Source: Thermoproteales archaeon | GTDB taxonomy: Archaea; Thermoproteota; Thermoprotei; Thermoproteales; Thermocladiaceae | Length of the DNA: 8,916 bases | Assembly (NCBI GenBank): GCA_027068725.1 | Contig: JAMOMD010000222.1 | Span: forward strand, 1-8,916 | Direction: 5' to 3' | Shown here: positions 5,604-8,916 of the stretch, piece by piece | Layout of the letters: each line of letters begins with the position of its first letter | How positions within the stretch are numbered: position 1 is the first letter of the stretch | Position numbers and translations under genes: made by a program | The notes under the pieces: generated by a model | What the model saw: only the letters and a program-made list of their open reading frames with translations | Database searches by the model: none | What the model was told of the DNA's origin: nothing

Positions 5604-7289
5604 ATGTTTGAAATAGTTGAGAAGGACCTAGCAGCAAGAATAGGAAAGCTCTACACGAAGTCAGGAACCATAGAGACGCCCGCTCTCTTTCCAGTAGTCA
5701 ATCCTGTCAAGCAGACACTGCCATTGTCTGAGATTCAGGAGATAGGTTTCAGACAAGTCATTACAAACGCATACCTGATACGGCGAACCTATGGTGACCT
5801 TGCGCGCGAAGTATCAATACATGGACTCCTGTCCTGGAACGGCGTCGTAATGACAGACTCAGGAGCTTACCAGCTGATGGAGTACGGCGAGGTTGAGGTT
5901 GATCCTGACGAGATTGTGCAGTACCAGATTGAGATTGGCTCCGACATTGGAGTCATACTCGACATTCCAACAAGAGCAGACACGCCATACGAGACTGTTC
6001 TTCTTGAGGTAGAGGAAACGCTGAGACGAGCTAGAAGGTCGATTCTCCTGAAGAAGGTTCTAGATCCTGAAGGAAGAATGCTTCTCGTTGGTCCAGTCCA
6101 GGGTGGAACGTACCTAGACCTTGTGAGGTACTGTGCTCGACAACTCTCGAAACTAGACTTTGACCTCTACGCAATTGGCAGTGTTACAGCTCTTCTAGAA
6201 CAGTACGAGTTTGCTAAGATACTGGAGACTGTTCTAGCAGCAAAAGAAGTACTGCCACCTGGCAGACCTGTACATCTCTTTGGTGCAGGACACCCACTGA
6301 TAATACCATTCGCAGTTGCGCTAGGGATAGATCTGTTTGACTCAGCCAGCTACATCATATACGCAAGAGATGATAGACTAATGCTTCCTGATAGGACGGT
6401 CAGACTTGACGATCTTAGAACAGACCATGTTCCCTGCACATGTCCTGTATGTAGAAAGTACACTGTCAAAGAGCTTCTAGAAATGCCAAAGCACGAGCGC
6501 GAGCCACTGCTAGCTAAGCATAATCTGTACGTACTTGCACGCGAGATAGATGAAGTAAAGCAGAGAATAAGAGAAGGCACGCTCTGGGACTACCTTCAGG
6601 AGAAGGCAGCAGCAAACCCAAGAGCTTACGAGGCACTGCTCGTAGTTGCAAGAGCAAACAAGTACCTTCTCAAGTACTGTCCAGCAACTAGAGGCGATGT
6701 ACATGGAATAAACATAGTATCAATAATAGACATAGCAAGACCATTAGTTAAAATACATGTCGATAGAATCTTAAGAAACTACGAGCCTCCACCTAACAAA
6801 GAAATCCTAATAATATTACCTGAAATAGTGGAAGAGAGACCTTGTAATAGAGCAAGCTACTACCTCTACCTATGTTATGTACTTGATAAAAATGGTCTAC
6901 TAGACAAGGTGCACATATGTTTCTTAAGTCCCATATTCGGACTTATTCCTCACGAAATTGCCGATGTTTATCCACTTGCACAGTATGAATATGTTAGAAA
7001 CATGTTATCACTATCAAAAATTGGTATAGCAATTGGGGTTGAATATCTTAGAAAATTCTCAAAATACTACAAACACATTATAGCACTGGTACGCTCGAGA
7101 GAGGTTCCTATTCTTAAGAAAATTGTTAGAATTGCAAAAGTTCAGGACAGGACAATAATAATATCAGTTAGCGAGAATGAGAACCTGATCGCAACTATCG
7201 ATCTTATATGTAATATGGTGCGCCTTCTCTCTTCTTCTGCTCCTCCTCAAGAAGTCTCCTCATCTCACGTAGCTCCTCCTCATACTTAG
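5604..7289 (+). CDS. tgtA: Archaeosine tRNA-guanine transglycosylase (preQ0-inserting)
   Basis: Exchanges guanine-15 in the D loop of tRNAs for preQ0, the base later converted to archaeosine. The TIM-barrel catalytic domain covers about 1-360. It shows MTDSGAYQ (Asp85), the pocket segments GPVQGGTY and VHLFGAGHP, and LFDSASY with the expected nucleophile Asp246. The zinc site is C278, C280, C283 and H306, the spacing of the P. horikoshii enzyme. Residues 367-540 form the C-terminal accessory region; SPIFGLIPHEIADVYPLAQY (442-461) resembles the conserved G-x-(V/I)-P-x-E-x-(x)n-Y-P signature of TgtA/ArcS accessory domains. No PUA domain is evident at the C-terminus, where euryarchaeal enzymes carry one. 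From about base 6700 the gene becomes clearly A/T-richer. The last 29 codons or so overlap pbaB on the other strand and encode a Ser/Pro-rich tail. Confidence 0.95.
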   Translation: MFEIVEKDLAARIGKLYTKSGTIETPALFPVVNPVKQTLPLSEIQEIGFRQVITNAYLIRRTYGDLAREVSIHGLLSWNGVVMTDSGAYQLMEYGEVEVDPDEIVQYQIEIGSDIGVILDIPTRADTPYETVLLEVEETLRRARRSILLKKVLDPEGRMLLVGPVQGGTYLDLVRYCARQLSKLDFDLYAIGSVTALLEQYEFAKILETVLAAKEVLPPGRPVHLFGAGHPLIIPFAVALGIDLFDSASYIIYARDDRLMLPDRTVRLDDLRTDHVPCTCPVCRKYTVKELLEMPKHEREPLLAKHNLYVLAREIDEVKQRIREGTLWDYLQEKAAANPRAYEALLVVARANKYLLKYCPATRGDVHGINIVSIIDIARPLVKIHVDRILRNYEPPPNKEILIILPEIVEERPCNRASYYLYLCYVLDKNGLLDKVHICFLSPIFGLIPHEIADVYPLAQYEYVRNMLSLSKIGIAIGVEYLRKFSKYYKHIIALVRSREVPILKKIVRIAKVQDRTIIISVSENENLIATIDLICNMVRLLSSSAPPQEVSSSHVAPPHT

Positions 7290-7950
7290 CTGCGATTTCT
7301 CTCAACTTCTCAACATCGACACGTACACCAAAACAGTTTGAGAAGAATTCTAGTCCAACAAGTGCAGCAGAAGGATCAGCACGCCACTTTGAGGCGTATG
7401 GTAGGATTGCTATTGCTGGAAAGTCCATTCTCTCGAACTCGTTTAGTAAGAGTGCTAGCGGTCCAACTACGAAGAAGTTGACTTCCATGTCTTTTGCACC
7501 ACATGTTGCGTAGCCTCTCAGCTTGTACGTTGTTGTTGTGACTATTCTAAGTGGTGAAGGATCGTCTCCTCTTGCTTCACTGTCAAGTCCTCCAAAGAGC
7601 ACAGCAACTTCGTACCCATTCATTACGACCCATCTCGCTAGGGTCTTCACGAAACTGTACACCGCCTTCTCTGAGCCAGGCAAGCCCCAGTATGCTAGGA
7701 ATAGTGTAACTCCATTAGTCTCATCGTGATATAGCTCTCCTGGTGTTGTCAATCTACCTGTATTAAAAACGTAGGCACAGTTTGCTGGCTCTTGGACAAG
7801 CTCTAGGAATCCAACACGCTTACAGGGTAGCGTACTTATGAGGTGACGAACAGATATGTAGCCGACTAGTCCAATGCCGTGAAATCCTGTTATGAATATT
7901 CTCCTGTTTCTTATTGGCGTTGTCAGTATGATGTTAGTACGCAAGCTCAC
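7204..7950 (-). CDS. pbaB: Proteasome assembly chaperone, PAC2 family (PbaB-like)
   Basis: A 248-residue protein of the PAC2 fold. The N-terminal part has the family hallmark GFHGIGLVGYISVRHLI (22-38). A second conserved stretch is YEVAVLFGGLDSE (113-125), and FVVGPLALLLNEF (160-172) fits the helix before the final strand. A predicted coiled coil covers about 212-243 (rich in E, K, R and L). The chain ends in APYYI, so the last three residues fit the HbYX motif (hydrophobic, Tyr, any) that docks into the 20S proteasome alpha ring. That combination matches archaeal PbaB, a chaperone for proteasome assembly. The GTG at 7950 is favoured because a TATA-like element at 7971-7982 predicts a start there. 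It lies 30 nt after tfe and may also be read through from it. Confidence 0.86.
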   Translation of the reverse strand: MSLRTNIILTTPIRNRRIFITGFHGIGLVGYISVRHLISTLPCKRVGFLELVQEPANCAYVFNTGRLTTPGELYHDETNGVTLFLAYWGLPGSEKAVYSFVKTLARWVVMNGYEVAVLFGGLDSEARGDDPSPLRIVTTTTYKLRGYATCGAKDMEVNFFVVGPLALLLNEFERMDFPAIAILPYASKWRADPSAALVGLEFFSNCFGVRVDVEKLREIAAKYEEELREMRRLLEEEQKKREGAPYYI

Positions 7951-7970
7951 TCCATGCTAAGGTCAAGATC

Positions 7971-7982
7971 TTCATAAAAATT
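7971..7982 (-). promoter_or_regulatory. TATA-like element ahead of pbaB
   Basis: The minus strand reads AATTTTTATGAA, overlapping the tfe stop codon. A centre near 7976 predicts initiation near 7949, at the GTG start. It would give pbaB an internal promoter within the hflX-tfe-pbaB unit. Confidence 0.45.
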
Positions 7983-8559
7983 ATTTTCCGGGCTTAGAGA
8001 GCTGTGCAGCGTAGTCCTGAAGTTTCTTTATGACATCTGTCAAAAACTCCACCTCAATACTATGGTCTGGCTGAACTAGCGGTGTGTCATCTCTAGGACA
8101 CTTAAAATTCAGGTCGTATGCCTCGTCCATAGTGTATCTTCTGTAACAGGTTGGACATACATAGTACGCCGTAGATGCTAGCTCCTGTAGACACTCCTTG
8201 AGCACGTCAATGACCATTCTGACCCTGCTCGCAGTTATTCTTCTAACAAACTCAGGACTAACCTTTAGCCTGTTCTCATACCTTCCTCTCTCTGGATCTA
8301 CAGCCTCCTTCTCAACCTCGATAAGTGCGTACTTGAACAAGGTATGTAGAACCTTCCTAACCTCAGACCCCTCAATCCCTAGGGCAGACGCAATCTTGTC
8401 CTCCGGAAGCGCCTCTCCTCTTGTTGCTAAGTACGTCACTATCCTGACTGCAAGTTTCCCAAGCTCAGGATTATCATGTTCAAATGATACGAGTCTATCA
8501 ACAAGATTCAGAAATATCTTAGTTAGAACATCCAGCTTCTGCGCTTTCTGCGTGCTCAT
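7981..8559 (-). CDS. tfe: Transcription initiation factor TFE alpha subunit
   Basis: Basal factor, homologous to TFIIE alpha, that helps RNA polymerase open promoters. The protein has 192 residues. A winged-helix domain spans about 10-105 (LATRGEALPEDKIASAL, then GIEGSEVRKVLHTLFKYALI). A linker helix at about 105-130 leads to a zinc-ribbon domain at 131-165. The ribbon has YVCPTCYRRYTMDEAYDLNF with Cys135 and Cys138, then KCPRDDTPL with Cys154. The fourth expected Cys position (157) is Asp, so the ribbon has three cysteines only. Sulfolobus TFE also has an incomplete ribbon but, from memory, lacks a different Cys. A C-terminal helix, IEVEFLTDVIKKLQDYAAQL, follows. The ATG overlaps the upstream GTPase stop by four bases (ATGA), indicating translational coupling in one operon. 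Confidence 0.94.
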   Translation of the reverse strand: MSTQKAQKLDVLTKIFLNLVDRLVSFEHDNPELGKLAVRIVTYLATRGEALPEDKIASALGIEGSEVRKVLHTLFKYALIEVEKEAVDPERGRYENRLKVSPEFVRRITASRVRMVIDVLKECLQELASTAYYVCPTCYRRYTMDEAYDLNFKCPRDDTPLVQPDHSIEVEFLTDVIKKLQDYAAQLSKPGK

Positions 8560-8916
8560 GATACCTCACTAATGACCTTCTCGTTTCTTAAAACAAATTC
8601 CACGTTACACTCCCTGAGAATATTAACAACCTTCTGCACATGCTGAGACGGCACGCGCAGTCTCACAACACCGTCAAGCATCTCTAATCTCGCGTACCTG
8701 AACACAGTCTCAGGAATTGCCTCAAGACCAGCCTTTATCTCAATGATCTCAGGTGCAAGCTTCCTAATTATCGCGTTCTTCAGCTCGTCGAATCCTATCT
8801 TGTACTCTGCAGATATTGCAACTGGCTCCTCAAGTCCAGCCTCACGTACAAGCTTTGCACGCTCTTCAATTTCTGAGGGCTCTTTCACAAGGTCTATCTT
8901 ATTCAGTACTGGCAGT
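8556..8916 (-). CDS. hflX: GTPase, C-terminal part (HflX-like), truncated by window edge
   Basis: The C-terminal 119 or so residues of a GTPase whose 5' part lies beyond the right edge. The open frame runs to the last base; a GTG at 8888 is internal and not the start. The G4 motif is visible upstream of it as LPVLNKIDLV, with Asn-Lys-x-Asp giving guanine specificity. The G5-type segment is VAISAEYKIGFDELKNAI. After the G domain come about 60 residues ending in a strand-helix-strand pattern (GVVRLRVPSQHVQKVVNILR). The spacing and the tail suit HflX, a ribosome-associated GTPase. In Sulfolobus, from memory, an hflX gene lies close to tfe, which supports the name. Era/Obg-type GTPases cannot be excluded without the N-terminal part. 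It overlaps the tfe start by four bases. Confidence 0.68.
   Translation of the reverse strand, partial: LPVLNKIDLVKEPSEIEERAKLVREAGLEEPVAISAEYKIGFDELKNAIIRKLAPEIIEIKAGLEAIPETVFRYARLEMLDGVVRLRVPSQHVQKVVNILRECNVEFVLRNEKVISEVS

Noticed and set aside
8198..8572. Plus-strand 124-codon frame antisense to tfe
   Set aside because: Ser/Leu/Thr-rich antisense shadow of a conserved gene with no motif.

Overview
The window looks like chromosomal DNA of a hyperthermophilic crenarchaeon (Thermoproteota), most likely of the Desulfurococcales type. The reasons are archaeal transcription parts (a TFB-like factor, TFE, and an Rpo8/RpoG subunit known from Crenarchaeota and Korarchaeota), archaeosine tRNA-guanine transglycosylase, a PbaB-type proteasome assembly chaperone, C/D box guide RNAs, TATA boxes placed for leaderless mRNAs, and a tRNA with encoded CCA. 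No mobile element, CRISPR array or phage gene is visible, so this is mainly an information-processing neighbourhood.

Layout. From 27 to 2363 (minus strand) lies an ABC-2-type exporter: an ATPase followed by a permease with about 12 membrane segments. The permease gene ends inside a C/D box sRNA that carries an 11-nt match to a universal archaeal 16S rRNA segment. From 2364 to 2636 there are no protein genes, but there is a second C/D box sRNA with near-ideal geometry and a tRNA with anticodon CAU, all on the minus strand. From 2637 to 4680 (minus) are a divergent TFB-like factor and, overlapping its 3' end, a VirB11/GspE-type secretion ATPase with an N-terminal cysteine cluster. From 4761 to 5117 (minus) is rpo8.

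rpo8 diverges from an lsm-tgtA operon (5174 to 7289, plus), and both directions appear to share one TATA element. tgtA converges on and overlaps pbaB (7204 to 7950, minus). pbaB follows tfe and the 3' end of an HflX-like GTPase gene, which runs off the right edge.

How the parts relate. Three proteins belong to the basal transcription machinery (TFB paralog, Rpo8, TFE). Several elements serve RNA maturation or modification (two methylation guides, TgtA, an Sm-like protein, a tRNA), and PbaB serves proteasome assembly. The least explained part is the pairing of a TFB-like factor with an orphan secretion ATPase. The best new structural signals are the two sRNAs, one of which shares its C box with the permease stop codon, and several tight overlaps and shared promoters.
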